A model generated the notes under the pieces. It made no database searches. It was not told where the DNA came from and saw nothing but the letters and a program-made list of their open reading frames with translations. From Nageia nagi (Eukaryota; Pinophyta), in contig JBITNC010000001.1 in the NCBI GenBank assembly GCA_050084985.1, positions 51,398,001 to 51,462,000 on the forward strand: a stretch of DNA of 64,000 nucleotides, written 5' to 3'. The translations under genes were made by a program, and so were the position numbers. Of the stretch, positions 45,640 to 58,460 are shown one piece after another (within the stretch, counting starts at the first letter, position 1; each line of letters starts with the position of its first letter).

Positions 45640-46300
45640 TAAAAATTAAATTGGAAAAAAATATCAAAAATGGTATCAAGTGAAATAAGAGATCCATTTA
45701 GCAAGGATGACTTCATGGAGGTATTAGGTGTAGTTCACCCACACATATAGTAAACATATAGTAAACATATTACTTTAGTGTTTAAAAAATACGTGAATCT
45801 TCTTATGAAGAATTTTTACCAACATGTTGAGATTAATAGACTCAAAATTTCTAGTATTCTAGATAAAATATAATTAAGTGATCAATCAAATTAATTTGGT
45901 ATTACTATGTATGATCAATATAAGCAATTGAATGAACCAATAAAAAATGAATAAAGTACATGATTATGGAGTAGATTGTATCCAAGAATAATATTATAAA
46001 TAAAAATAAGTAAATATTTTTTGTTATAGAAATTATGTTAGATAATGAGTTTAGGATCTGTTAAAGATGAATGAGTTTTTAGTGCATTATCTTATATCAA
46101 ATCAAAAGTGCAAAATAAATTAAAGAATAATTTGGATACATTTTTGAGGTTTTATACCATAAATTACTCCTTGGATACTTTTCCATATGATACAAATGTG
46201 GCAACATGGAATTCAATGGCAAACCAGAGAGAATCTTTGATGACTAAAGGTGATTAAGATAATGAAAATGGGAAGCACAATAAACTAATAAATATAACTT
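45640..46300 (+). pseudogene. hAT-superfamily transposase C-terminal remnant
   Basis: The plus strand reads DPFSKDDFMEVLGVVHPHI near 45690 and, near 46045-46210, SLGSVKDE, one stop, VFSALSYIKSKVQNKL, then DTFLRFYTINYSLDTFPYDT. The last part matches the hAT C-terminal dimerisation region (SVExERxFSALxxIKSKLRNRL, then TLETFPYxxAxxxW). The N-terminal BED finger and the catalytic RNase H-like core are not visible. No terminal inverted repeats or 8-bp target duplications were found, so this is a fragment or a domesticated-type relative that decayed. Confidence 0.8.
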
Positions 46301-46657
46301 CTACTAACAAATTGTTGATAAGGGATTATTTCATATGTAAGAAGGTGATGTCATGTAATGTTCTAAAAGTTTTTATTTTTGATATAATACTTTATCATTT
46401 TCAACCACTTCAAGTAATGTGGTAGTTTTGTTTAAACTTTATATCAATGATATGTTTATCACATATTTGAATTTTTATATTCAATATCTATGTATATTAG
46501 TTTTTTGAATATTTATGTTACTCATGTATATCTTTAATACTATTGATTATAATTTATTTGAATGTTGGAATTGAATGTTACGATAAATGGGAATATTAGT
46601 TAATTTCTATATTAACGCTTATATTGAGATTTTTAGTATTTTTTGGGTTCAATCATG
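46301..46657. other. No recognisable gene
   Basis: AT-rich spacer between the hAT remnant and the SINE. Confidence 0.5.
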
Positions 46658-46862
46658 AGGAAAATTATTATAGGAATCCCCTCATGATCACCACTAGGGT
46701 AAAATTTTAATATCTCCTCCATCCACCTAATGGTTATGGATGGAAAGTACAATGATAGCCAAGGTGTAGTCAAATTAAAACATGTTGTAATAACCATCCA
46801 AAAATTCAAACTTGACACCTCCTATAAATGAGTTAAATCTTGAACCATTGCACTTTCCCCTT
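46658..46862 (-). mobile_element. tRNA-derived SINE, copy 2
   Basis: It matches 7267-7472 in the same orientation (GGAAT/ACCCCCTCATG, AGGGTAAAATTTTAAT, TCTCCTCCATCCACCTA). The minus-strand head has AGTGCAATGGTTCAAG and GGTGTCAAGTTTGAAT, the likely A and B boxes. The flanks carry the similar words ATTGAGATTTTT (46623) and ATTGAGTTTTCC (46867), a possible imperfect target duplication. There is no (TG)n tail here. Confidence 0.72.
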
Positions 46863-46959
46863 GAGGATTGAGTTTTCCTTTATAGTAAATATTAAATTTA
46901 TTATACATTTTGAATCTTTAACATATAATATTATAATATCTATTTGACACCATAATTTT

Positions 46960-47175
46960 TTGTAGCCTAATTAGTTTCAAATTTATCTCAACTATATCGA
47001 TGCCATACACACCATTATTTGATCAACAACCAAATCATTTGCAACTAGACCAATGAAAAATCATTTACAACTATATTAGTGTTGAATTCTTTTGCAACAA
47101 TATCAATAACAAACCTTTTTTCAACTAGATTAGTTCTAAAGGATTTGCAACCATGTTGGTTCCATCTTTCTAGGT
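46960..47175. repeat. 26-bp satellite array 2, about 8 copies
   Basis: TTTGCAACTAGATTAG-type cores recur at 47041, 47067, 47094, 47121 and 47147, with weaker units upstream. The spacing is 26-27 bp, and core and orientation match array 1 at 16 kb. Confidence 0.85.
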
Positions 47176-49899
47176 TCTTCTATAATTAACTAAGTATTCA
47201 CACACTTTAGATTTTATTAAATATTAAAATATATTAGACATTGAATAGAGAATTAGAAACTACAAATGTAAAAGCTAAAATACTAAAATAACTTGTATTG
47301 AGATTTGAAAAATCAAAGTGTACATGCCCATTACTATTTGATTTACAAAAACCTTATTAGATATTGTGTCTTTAATTATTCAACATATAATAAAAACCAT
47401 ATTCCCTCTCTAGTACTAGGCTTATTTAACACTAGTTCTTGAGAGTGCTTTTTTAGTTTCCTTCTCAAATACATTTTCTCTAGTCAATTCCTTAACAAGT
47501 GGTTCAATGTTGGAAAACAAAGTATTCTCTTCCTTGTTAGGATAAAAAATATACACAAAAATACCACTATCTATTTTTTTCTTCAACAAAACTTTGTAAT
47601 CTAGACTATTTTCTTGAATGATTAATTTCAATGTTTTATTTTCCCTTAGAAAATCAATAATTTTTTGGTCTTCATGTGGCTGATTCAAGCAAGATTATCA
47701 TTGCATTTTTAAATTGAATGTAGAGTAGTTTGTGTGTTTTGATTCTCATATTTTTCCTTCATTACAAATATTAAAGTATTAGCACTACTCAAAATTAATA
47801 TTAAAAATATAAGTAATATAGTTTTAAAGTTACATTGAAATTTTAAAATTTACATTATCTCTCTTCCTTTCTGTGCTTGTTGTAGTCAATAATTTCTAAT
47901 TATATATCCATTTATCAAGAAATGCATGGGCTTGAATATTTATATTTCCTAATATGTATAGAACCATGTTAAGAATATTATCACAACTTCTTTTTTTAAT
48001 TTTACCTTCTCCTCCCTTGCATCCTTGATTAAATAATCAATAAGAGCATGATTTTGTACCATAAGCTCATATAATTTCTTCCCTTGAATATGATTGTGAT
48101 ACCATCCACTAATCTCATGAATAAATATTTAAGCTCATTTCTACCAAATTATCAATCCTTTCAATTCAACAATAAATAATTCTTTAATAATTTTCAAATT
48201 TTTTTCTCTTGCATCATATGTAATAGTGACACTTGAAGCTTCATCCACCAATTGCTTACTATACATAAAAATAGATGCTAGTGGGTTTGTACCTATACCA
48301 TATTCTAAAGTATTTAGATGCACTTTAGGTAGAGCTTATTCTCCTCAATATAATCATTTGCATCATATGAAGGAATTAAAATAGAATGATCGATAATATC
48401 CTTTGCACACATGTCATCCAAATGAGTATTTTCTAAACTTTGAAAGTTGATGTTATGTAAACTATCCTCTAGTATGCTAATTTCAAAACCCATATGAGGA
48501 AAGGTCATTTCTTTTTCAATGTGAAAAGTATCTTGATAAGTCTATGTCTATGCCTATGGTACTAGTGAATTTATTCTCCCTTGTATCGCTTGTTGTGGAG
48601 GAATAATGAATTTTTTACACTTCCAGGCTAATATGTTGGGTTGATGGGTTATTATAATACATAAAATAACATTAGTTAAAATAAAAATTAAAAACTTGAT
48701 ATTAGAAAGATATATATATATTTAATAATTAAGATACATTAAACAAAAATAATACTAGTCAAACTTGATAATACAAAAGATGAAGATATGATTTTCCTAA
48801 ATGTATGCTCCATATATTTCTAAGGTTTGTACTTGTTCAATTTTAGCTATTGATGTAGAATCTATAAAATTGTAATAAAAATATAGTTAGAATGTCAGAG
48901 CCTCATAGGAAGCTCAAGAGACATAGGTTAAAGGTCGTTAAAGGTTTACCTTTCTTCTATTGGTCTTTAAGTGTCCTCGTCCACATTCTCTTCTATGTCA
49001 AAATCAATAGAATGATTTATTCTACATCTCCTCTTATGCTTTGTAGTTTTAGGTCAAGAAAAAGAAGTTTCTAATATTGTATCAAATTCTCCTAGAACTT
49101 GTGTTTTCCTTTCATAGTAACCAAATTTCTCCCTTTCACAATATTAACCCTTTTCTACATAAATAAATATAAAATATTATATTACTTATAAATAATCATA
49201 ACTAAATAAAATAACTAGGTGGAAATATTTTTTGTTTGAAAAAGATAAAATTAACTTAAAGTTATGTAGTGTATACCTTATATGGAATCTCAGTTGGCAT
49301 TGTAATTCTCTTCAATATAGCATCTATCATTGTTGTTGAAGATTATATATGAAGACATGGGATTTTCTCCCTCATGACGTAAGATATATAAGCATTTTAT
49401 GTCATACATGTTGAATGAGAAAGTGAAGTTATTCTTACTTATGATATTTGGATAATTTATTTTGACAACATAGTTATTAAGGATGTTGTCCAAAGGTAGA
49501 TTCTTCGTTGTAATCTTGGGCATGTAGATAGATGCTTATACACCTTACTTGTATAAATTTAATTTTATTTCCTTCTAGTTGAAGAATCAAATCATTTATT
49601 AGATGAAACTTGAATGGAACTTGCTATTGTTGAATCTCCTTTCAAATCTCTAAGACTCTTTAATTTGATGTATGCTCTATTTTCTATCTATTTTACAGTA
49701 TTAATGAGTGTTTTCAACATTAAAAATGTACTTATAGAAATGATATTAATGAAAAATTAGAGTTTTGGATATGTTTTATTAATGTATTTGTATAGTACAA
49801 GGCATAGTTAATGCAGTACTTTACTAAGTTAGTTACATTATTGATATGCTATCAAATTGATTGTATAAATGTTTTACCAATATGGATGAATAGATATAT
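47176..49899. other. Unassigned; several minus-strand coding-like frames
   Basis: Minus frames at 49523-49290, 48508-48314, 48323-48141 and 47688-47422 are open. Some look translated: SVTITYDAREKNLKIIKELF, with a paralogous-looking LIDYLIKDAREEKVKLKK near 48050-47990, and DFLRENKTLKLIIQENSLDY. The shared D-ARE-K--K- pattern suggests a duplicated helical segment. I cannot name a family, and stops break every frame. Confidence 0.35.
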
Positions 49900-50300
49900 G
49901 GTATTGAGCTGATTGCATTGGTATATAGTTTCATAAAGGTTACAATGAGATATGAGGTTGATGTGGAATAGAATCAATTTCACGGATGTATGATGCTATC
50001 CTAGTTGCAAGGAGATATGATACTGATGTGGGTCTTAGCTAGTTTAATATCTATATGATGTTGAGAAAATTGCATGAGTACATGGTGTTGGACTGTAATG
50101 ATATATGGAGTCTATGTGGTGTTGAACCAACTATAGAATATTTGGAATAAAATTGTTACATATATATGGTACCAAATTGGATGTAAAAAGTGTGGTGCTA
50201 AACTAATTGCAAAATATTTGGTACCAAAATGGTTAGGTAGATGTGGTGTCTAATTGGATGCAAAGAATTTTGTGTTGAAATGGTTGTTGAAACTTTTATG
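49900..50300. repeat. 26-bp satellite array 3 (inverted relative to arrays 1 and 2)
   Basis: GGTGCTAAACTAATTGCAAA-type units recur, with the clearest steps at 50168, 50194, 50220, 50245 and 50271. The reverse complement gives GCAATTAGTTTAGCACC, matching array 1's GCAACTAGATTAGAACC at 12 of 17 or better in the core. Earlier units are more diverged. Confidence 0.78.
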
Positions 50301-53300
50301 TTGAAAAATTTGTAAATTCAATACATATGAAATATCTCTTCTATGTGAAAAATATCTTATCTACTATCAAATATCTTCTTATTTATCAAACTCAAATGAT
50401 AAGTCCCACACAACAACATTCTATAAATAGTTATGCTTATTTATTTTTAGCACATTCCTTGCTTGTTCTTGATCTCCTATGCAAATAATTTTCTCTTTAC
50501 TTGTAATTACTTTTCATGTGTCAATGTATGTAGAGGAGGAAAAGTATTTATAGAGTTGAATCTAACATGTGCTAATGCAAATCAAAGCTTAAATTAAAGC
50601 ACTTAGAAAAGAGAATTAGTTGCATATTTATAACCTATTCAAGAATAATGTTTGAAATGATTGGTAAAAATAACTTGAAACACTATCTAGAACATGAAGA
50701 AATGTTTTCTAGATAGAACCTAAAAATGTTTCTAATTATTGTTCAGATATGGCCAACTGGTAATATTTTAATGGTTATTTTTCTTTTTAACTAAATCATT
50801 TATGATTATCTTACATATCATATATATCTTATTATTTTTACTTTATTAATTTACATGATGAAAAAGTTAATATTTTCTTTGAAATACTATTCATGAAAAC
50901 AAATCTTAATATTTGAAAACTTTGCCATGTTGGTGTGTTCTAGAATTCTCCCTATACAATGTTTAAAGGAAGATGAGTTCCTTAGTTCCCTTAACTTCAA
51001 TAATATATAAGAGATATAGATTCCATGGTGGAAATAACTATGATGGGGATAGAAGTTTTCCACTTTTCCATGTAGCACATCTAGGAGACATCTTCGATGG
51101 TGGAAATGACTACTTTAAACTCAAATTTCAATCATTAAACATATATATGTAAAAATTTAATACAAAAGTAAAACTTAGTTTAGTTTACAATTTTTTGCCA
51201 ACTTTTTACATCATTTTTCAAAATTTATTTATAAGTTGCCTCCAAGTTTACACAATTTTTTAAAATTTTACTTTCATTTTTTTTGTTATAATGGGAGGTG
51301 TCAGCTAGAGCCACTAATCCTCTCAGAGCCATGATCTTGCCCACTAATCACATGACTCAAGGTATATCATGAGATTTTTGCTCAGGTGGGACTTTTTACA
51401 TGAGGGTGTTTATTCAGGCCCCACAAACTGGTCATAATACAACCAAAATACGTCCAAACTACAACCATGTAGTACCACAATGGATCCATCAAGGGGACAA
51501 ACTTGTCACCTCCTTCCATCGATTTGAATCACTTTGTCATCATGGTGTCCCCTTGGGGACAAACTTTTACTCTCATTTCTAATCAAGACTCCTATAGATT
51601 CGCTTAAACTTTATAAATCATTTTTAGTGGAGGTGTCTTACAATTTTTGTTAGCTAAAAAATCAATAAAAATTACAAATATGTCAACTTTTAAGAACTAA
51701 AAGCTTGCAAGAACAAGCCCAATGTCAATTTTATAGGATAAGAGAAGGATGAGATTGGTTATTTTTTAGAGGTATTATAAAGATATAAAAGTTGCAAGGT
51801 TTAGTTGATGAGTTTAAGATCTCTACCCCATATTATATTGATTCAATTTGACTAAAAAATTATCATTATGGCTTAAGAAGCTCTTTAATTTGTCAAGAAT
51901 ATTAGCAATAAATTCTTTTACATCTATACTTGAAAAAGATACATATCAAATAATTTTGAATTTCCTCTTAATACCTTACAAGAGAAATAAATTAAGAAAA
52001 CATTAACTAACATTATCTTGTCTTAAAGTTTGAAAATAAAAAAATGTATTAAATAAATAAATCATTTTTAGATACCTAAATTTTGTTTTTTAATGAATCA
52101 AAATTAAAAATTACATATCTATATAAATATTTTAACTTATTTATTTCTTTCTCTTATAAATATGAATGACATTTTTCTACTTTAGATACATCCCTTGCTT
52201 TAAGAAAACCAAAATATTGATATTATCAATTAATTTTAATTACCAAAGAACAATTTTTTTTTTAATTCACAATTTAACATTAAAAAAGACTCAATTTTAA
52301 TAAAGTAATATTGTTATTTTAAAATTTTAAATTCACAAGTAAAATAAATATTATAGTTTAGATTTTATGTCATATCTCCTCATGTAAACATAATCGAAAG
52401 ACATCAAAAACAACTTTTGACGCATTGTGACACACTTAAACATCATTGATAATCTTTTATTATTTATTAATTTTTTTCCAATTAATAGGTACATGATGTC
52501 AACTTTCATTTTTTACCAAAAGAAAATTAATTGCTATAGTGATTGAGAATTCAAATAGGGTCACAGCCGTTGTTAATGCCGCAATCGTCAATAGACATGC
52601 GTTGATAACGCTTAATGCTCAGAATTTTTTGTCTTCCTTATTGTCAATCAGCGTACATCATGATCATTTTCACCCTCGATTTGATTGTATTTATTCCCTT
52701 CTTACGTCTCATAATTATGTAATCGAGCAGTTAACAAACTAAGCTACATGATCTATTTCAATTATTACACTGATATGTAGGATTCTTACATCTTTGACAG
52801 CTTTGGATAGTAATGACATTTTGTAGAGTAACCAGAGAAAACTGTTTTTACCAGTTTTGATAAAGTAGGATGATTCGATTCATTGATTTCAAAGGGGATA
52901 CTGGGGCCTGGTGGCATTATGTTTTGGTTTGTTTTATAAATCTCATCATAAATCCATCCGTTAAGTATTTTCATATCTCTTAATTATATATTATAAAATT
53001 TATGATTATTATTATTATTTTTTTAATATTTACTGAAAAATATTATTATTGAATTTGGCATATCTACATACATATAAAAGATGAATATAAGTATCTATTT
53101 TTATAACATAAGAATTTTCAACTACCATTCTTCTTCAACTCTCTTCACATAATTGAATGTATATAAAATATTTTAAAACCCTGACTTGGGATATACACAC
53201 ACAGGTGGTCTGAGAGTGGCACGCAATATTGGGCTTTTTGAGTATGTACTGAAGCTTCTCAACAATAGGAATACATCTGCTCATTCTCTGCAAATAAATG

Positions 53301-53659
53301 ATTTGCTGAATCAATTTTCATGCTGACAGTACTGTTATTCCGTTGTATTAACTAACTTGTACGTATGTGCAATGGAGTAAAGAGCATATATTGTGAAAAG
53401 GAATTTCATGCATACTCATTAATTCCACATATCATGAGGTTCAAGTCGTCTATGACTATAGGGTCTACAGAAAGTATTGGAATTTGTTTTAGAATCTCAG
53501 AAGAAATGTAAAATCTTTAAGGAAGTATGTGATATATATTTTTAAAGAGCATTAGACGCTCTCACTGCCAAAATGCATCAAAGTTCAGTCATAATCTTAA
53601 TCTCATCGGTATAAACTTCAAATTTTGTACAAGAATTGAGAGAAGTTGGTTATTACAAA
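50301..53659. other. No recognisable gene
   Basis: AT-rich, with a less AT-rich patch at 51290-51600 (duplicated words such as GGACAAACTT and CATGGTG). A slightly more balanced stretch begins at about 52540. TATAAATA occurs at 50422 without an associated gene. Confidence 0.5.
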
Positions 53660-53662
53660 TTT

Positions 53663-53989
53663 CTATTGTAGAAAAATGTTTGTTAAAGCCTGTGTGTATA
53701 TTCTGATTTGGGTTTTGCATTTGCCTTGATTCTTCTCTGTTGGTTTCCTTCTATCGTTGGACCTCTCTTCCTTTGTTTGAAATAAACTTTTGTGGATTGA
53801 ATTGGATAATATGGAATTGAAAAGTAATGCATTCACTTTGGAAAATGTTGTGGATGTCCACATTAAACTGTATTGATTCCCCATGGTGTCTGTTTCAGTC
53901 AGCATGCACCACGTTGTAATAGATATTAAAAATGTGCGAAAAAGCAGCATGGTTTGTACTTCCAGAATTAGGAATATTGTCTTCACCAT
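53663..53989 (-). CDS. Unidentified 108-residue ORF, doubtful
   Basis: I do not recognise the product. The minus-strand ORF starts with a hydrophobic stretch (MVKTIFLILEVQTMLLFRTF then LISITTWC) that could be a signal peptide or anchor. A polar, Lys/Arg-rich tail follows. The base composition of 52.5-54.6 kb is less AT-rich than its surroundings and free of obvious repeats. This could be the first exon or 5' fragment of a host gene, or chance. A second minus frame (54149-53895) overlaps its start in another phase. No splice model could be supported. Confidence 0.25.
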   Translation of the reverse strand: MVKTIFLILEVQTMLLFRTFLISITTWCMLTETDTMGNQYSLMWTSTTFSKVNALLFNSILSNSIHKSLFQTKEERSNDRRKPTEKNQGKCKTQIRIYTQALTNIFLQ

Positions 53990-54149
53990 TTGGGAGCTGG
54001 AGAACGGAGGAGAAGAGACGAGCTCTACGTATGTTTTGGTAACTTTTTATTGCTGTTTTGACTTCATGAAATGATACAGAAGTGGTCGCACCAGTGTAAA
54101 GCTTCAATGCATGATCCATATCTTTCCATACATATTTATTAAGTTTCAT

Positions 54150-55979
54150 TACGATGTATGGTAAGTTTGGTATTTATCACGATAATTGACGTATTTGATA
54201 AATTTTTTTATTGTATTAGTCTAAAATTCTATTAAAAAAAAAGTTTATAACTTTTTACAGTTATCATATTTGTACTTCGCATAATAAATATTTCAATATT
54301 GATCAAAATTTCCTCGCATTTATCTTTTTTATTTATATTTGGTGAGCTATAAAGTGAATACTTTCTTAAAAGAATTTGAAGATCTATTATCATCAATTAT
54401 AAACACACTATAAAAATTGTTCATTTCAAGGAAAAGTAGGTCAATGCCGCATGCAAGTTTTTAGAGTTTCTACTTTGCTAGTTTATTTGTTATATCGCAT
54501 ATTCTCCTTTAAATTGTGCCACATATCTATACCAACGTTGCTGCGGGTGGTATTATCTTGGCTATTTAATGGCAACCTCTCACATGGTAGCCACAACAAA
54601 TGCAGAAGTTGTTGAAGAAAAGAATAGTTCTAGGAAAATAAATCCAAAGTTTGTCCTAAAGTTTTTTTTGCAAGGTAAAGTCGTTATTCTTGTTCAAATT
54701 CCATTGTATGAATTTACTAATTCATATCGATGTATGAAAGTCACAAACTTGTTTGGTATTTTAGATTTTATCTCGAACAATACAATAGTTTGTACCTAAG
54801 TCCAACAAGCATGATCTGGGATTAAAATTGAAAATATCCAAAACCTTACCAAAGTTTTTTTTTTTTCCTTTTTTTGGAACCCTGCCATTCTCAAAATGAC
54901 CTCAATCATATACCATGGTATGTGCACAACTTATTGCTTATTTTGCAACCTTACACCCATGATTTTAAAATTAGTAATGAAGCATCGCTAAAAGTGTCTA
55001 TTTTTGGTTTGAGTTCCTTGGTCTCTAAATTCTCTTTTTACTTTTTTTTGTAGTCTTTAGCAAGCCCCATTTGAAAATTTGTCTATTTGGATTCAGAGTA
55101 TTTTTTCCCTTACCCCCGGAACACACATGTGTGCATCAAAGTTGATCTCTCTAAGGACCTACATGAGTGCATTAAGTTGAATATTGGTTTCTATTTCAAA
55201 TTTCTAAATAGAAATACAAGTTTGCAAAAAAATATAAAATTTTAACCAAAATTAATCTCAAGACTTGTTTTATTTTGGGTTTTTCCTCATTTACCAAATC
55301 AATATGCAAATTTTAGGATTTAAGGCTTTCGATTCTTTTCTATTTAAAATTTAAATCAAATATACACATAAGAATAAAACCACTTTTTTGCATACAATAT
55401 TTCATAAATGAAAAGCTAAACTACATATTCCCAAACTAAGTCAAGCATGTGATTTTCTAAATAAAATTTGCAAGAGAGAACTTGGAACAAGTTCAAAATT
55501 TGAAAACCAAGCTTGTCCTTCAAACTTTTCTCTCCTTTTCCAAGAATTCACCTTCTTTATTTTCAATCACCAAAAACCTCTCAAACCCAAAGAGTGAGCA
55601 ATTTAAAGGCTAGGATTCATGATGAAGAGAGGTTACAAAACCTTCATGGGAGGTTACACACTTTTTGTGGAAGTTTTATGTTAAACCATTCCAAAAGTGA
55701 TTCCAAAAACATAATGCAATTCTAAGATATATAAAAAAATTCTTTTACAAAAACTTAAGTAGTAACAAATAATTTAGATACCACTAATATTCTTTTTTAG
55801 CTATTTTTATGTCATTATTAACATTAAATATTTTATATTTTTTGAGGCATAAATTTTATTAACCTAGGCTATTGCATCATCATTCAACTAAATAAAAAAT
55901 CAAAAGTTATAGAGCTAGGATACCCCATCATAGCTCAATCATATAATTTCAAACACATACAACATAAGGAAGTAGAGTA
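54150..55979. other. No recognisable gene
   Basis: No family motif was found. The plus frames at 54569-54799 and 55513-55725 are open but uninformative. The left end of the next gypsy element must lie in this stretch, but its 3' LTR could not be recognised. Confidence 0.45.
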
Positions 55980-57300
55980 CACATGTCAAATACATAAAAT
56001 TCCTAAATGAAATCACTTCCCTTTGTGGGCTAATGGTGTCAAATCATTTTCATGCATCTAGTAAGTTGCTCACCTACTTGGATATCTCAAAATGCCCTAT
56101 AAATTATAGATCCAACTTAGTAGACTTAATGGAACTTTTCATAGGATTAACCAAAGAAGACCTTATTTTCCATAATGAATTATTCATGATCAAATGCTTT
56201 TTTAAGTCTTTTCTGAATCATCTTGAGTTGCTCCTTCATATCCTTCATATGATCTAGTTTGATCACTACTTGATCCTATAAATCATCCCATGATAATAAA
56301 GTTCTATATTTCATTCCATATAATGCCTTTAAGGGTACCATATTGAAGGATAAATGATATGAGTTATTGTAACAAACTCATCCAAGTAAAGGTAGTATTC
56401 CATCTTTATTATTTTGGTCCATACAATACATTCATGACATATCTTTGAGGACCATATATACCTATTTGGTTTGACCATCCATTTAGGGATGATACACTGA
56501 ACTCATATTTAATTTAGTACCCATAATTTGATGCAAAGTTATCCAAAAATAGAGAAGTAAACTCTGATCGCTATCTAAAACTATTAGTTTAGTAAATTTA
56601 TGCAATCAAATGATTTTCTTAACAATCTTATGAGAAATAGTTAGAGTATCATCACTTGAATTCCTAGGAATAAAATAAGTCACCTTAGTAAGATAGTCAA
56701 TTATGATAAAAATGGTATCATGGTGAAATCTTATTTGGCAAAACCAATAATAAAATCAATTGATATATTTTACCACTTTTGAGTAAGAATATTGTGAGGA
56801 TACAATTATCATTCTGGGTGTTGATGTTTTGCCTTTACTTTCTTACATTCTAGGTATTGACATGAATTTATTAACATCCCTTTTCATTCCACTTCAATAA
56901 AAAATCTTTTTTAGGTTTTTTTTGCTTTCTCGCACCACTAGGATGAGAAAAATAAGGTGATCAATGGGATTCATACATGATTATCTTCCTAAGATAACCA
57001 ATTTATGGAATGAAAATTTTGTATTTGAAACACCAAAATCCATCCTTAACCCCAAAATCTTTAACAGAAGGATAAGTTCTTTCCATTTTTTCACCATTTT
57101 TTAGACAATATGAGTCCCTCTTTTACAATTCCTTAACCTTATATCTAATAGATTTAATTGAATTTAAGTTATTTCCATGGTATGTCTACATATGTTCAAT
57201 GCGTCAACAACCTTTTTTTCTCACCCTTTGATGTATTTTATTGCAAATTCAAACTTGACCAAGAACTCCATACACCTTCTTTAGCGAGCATTTAAATTAG
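55980..57300 (-). pseudogene. Integrase remnant of gypsy element 2
   Basis: Near 56600-56350 the minus strand gives RSEFTSLFLDNFASNYGY and, in alternative frames, YGPK--RWNTTFTWMSLLQ. These fit the region from the second catalytic Asp (RGxxFTSxFWxxF) to the YGRKCRTPLxW block of chromovirus integrases. Almost every line has a stop. The acidic triad and a chromodomain cannot be confirmed. Confidence 0.65.
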
Positions 57301-57352
57301 ATTGAGTGAAAATATAGCTTAAACTTTTTTGATACAATTTTAACTCAAAATA

Positions 57353-57637
57353 TCATCCTAGAAGATAATATCTCAAAACCTTTAATGCAAGAACAATAAC
57401 TACCAAATCGAGGTCATCCATGGTGTAGTTCATCTTATAAGTCTTTAACTTCTGAAATATAAAAGCTACAAGTCTATCATTTTGGGATAATAATCCTCTT
57501 ATACCAATAAGAGAAGCATTTGTATACATTGTGAAATTTCCAAAAGGATCAAGTATTGTAAGAACTAGAGTAGTTGTGATTTTTTGTTTTAAATAAGCGA
57601 AAAACTTTTTCATAATTTTCAATCCACTTAAACACAT
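57353..57637 (-). pseudogene. RNase H of gypsy element 2
   Basis: This 94-residue open segment reads TTTLVLTILDPFGNFTMYTN then ASLIGIRGLLSQNDRLVAFI, KLKTYKMNYTMDDLDLVVIV and LALKVLRYYLLG. It is a clear match to gypsy RNase H (FxVYTDASxxGxGxVLxQ, SRxLKxxExNYxxHDLELAA, LKxWRHYLxG). The catalytic TDAS reads TNAS and DLEL reads DLDL, so activity is unlikely. Confidence 0.9.
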
Positions 57638-57639
57638 GG

Positions 57640-58460
57640 TTCTTCTTTTGAATACTTGTAATAAGATTTGCTATTTTGAAAAAATCCTTTACAAAATAAT
57701 GGTAATAACCTTCCAGCCCCATAAAGCTTCTAACTTCAGGTACATTTGCTAGAGTAGGCTAACTCATGATAGCTTTTATTTTCTTAGGATCTACTGATAC
57801 ACCTTTAGCAAAAATTATGTGCCCTAGGTAGTATACCTAAGAGACATAAAAATTATATTTTCATAATTTTCCATAGAGAAGATGTTTCCTTAACACCTCC
57901 AATACCAACCTTAAATGATAATCATATTCTTTCTTATTCTTTGAATATATCAATATATTATCCAAAAGTAATAGAACAAATTTATCTAAGTAATATAAGA
58001 ATATGTTATTCATGAGATTCATGAAAGCAACAAGTGTATTATTTAACCCAAAATGAATTATAACAAACTCATAATGATCATGTCTTATTTTGAAGGTTGT
58101 TTTATGTGTATCTAAATTTTTTATTCTAAATTGATGATATCCAAATATTAGATCAATTTTGGAGAATATGGTAGCATCCTTGAGTTGATCAAATAAGTCA
58201 TCTAATCATTGTAAGGGATATATATTATTTATCATGAATTTATTCAACATGAAATAATCAATGCATAATCTCATGCATCTATACTTATTTTTCTCAAAGA
58301 TAACTAGAGCTCCCAAAGGAGAGACACTTGTCTTAATCAAGTCTTTCTCCAACAAGTATTGTAGTTGAACTTTCAATCCTGCATTTCTATGATTATCATC
58401 CTGTAGGGTGTTTTTTATGCTAGTTAAATACTAGGAACTAAATCAATTGAAAAATAAAAT
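57640..58460 (-). pseudogene. Reverse transcriptase of gypsy element 2
   Basis: Blocks in order on the minus strand: MRLCIDYFMLNKFMINNIYP (near 58290), DLFDQLKDATIFSKIDLIFG, HQFRIKN, THKTTFKIRHDHYEFVIIHF, FVLLLLDNILIYSKN (57985-57945), GHIIFAKGVSVDPKKIKAIM and RSFMGLEGYYHYFVKDF. The catalytic Y-x-D-D box reads L-L-D-N, so the enzyme is dead. Confidence 0.9.

Noticed and set aside
50422-50430. TATAAATA as a promoter.
   Set aside because: Such words are expected by chance in this base composition, and no gene or LTR context supports it.
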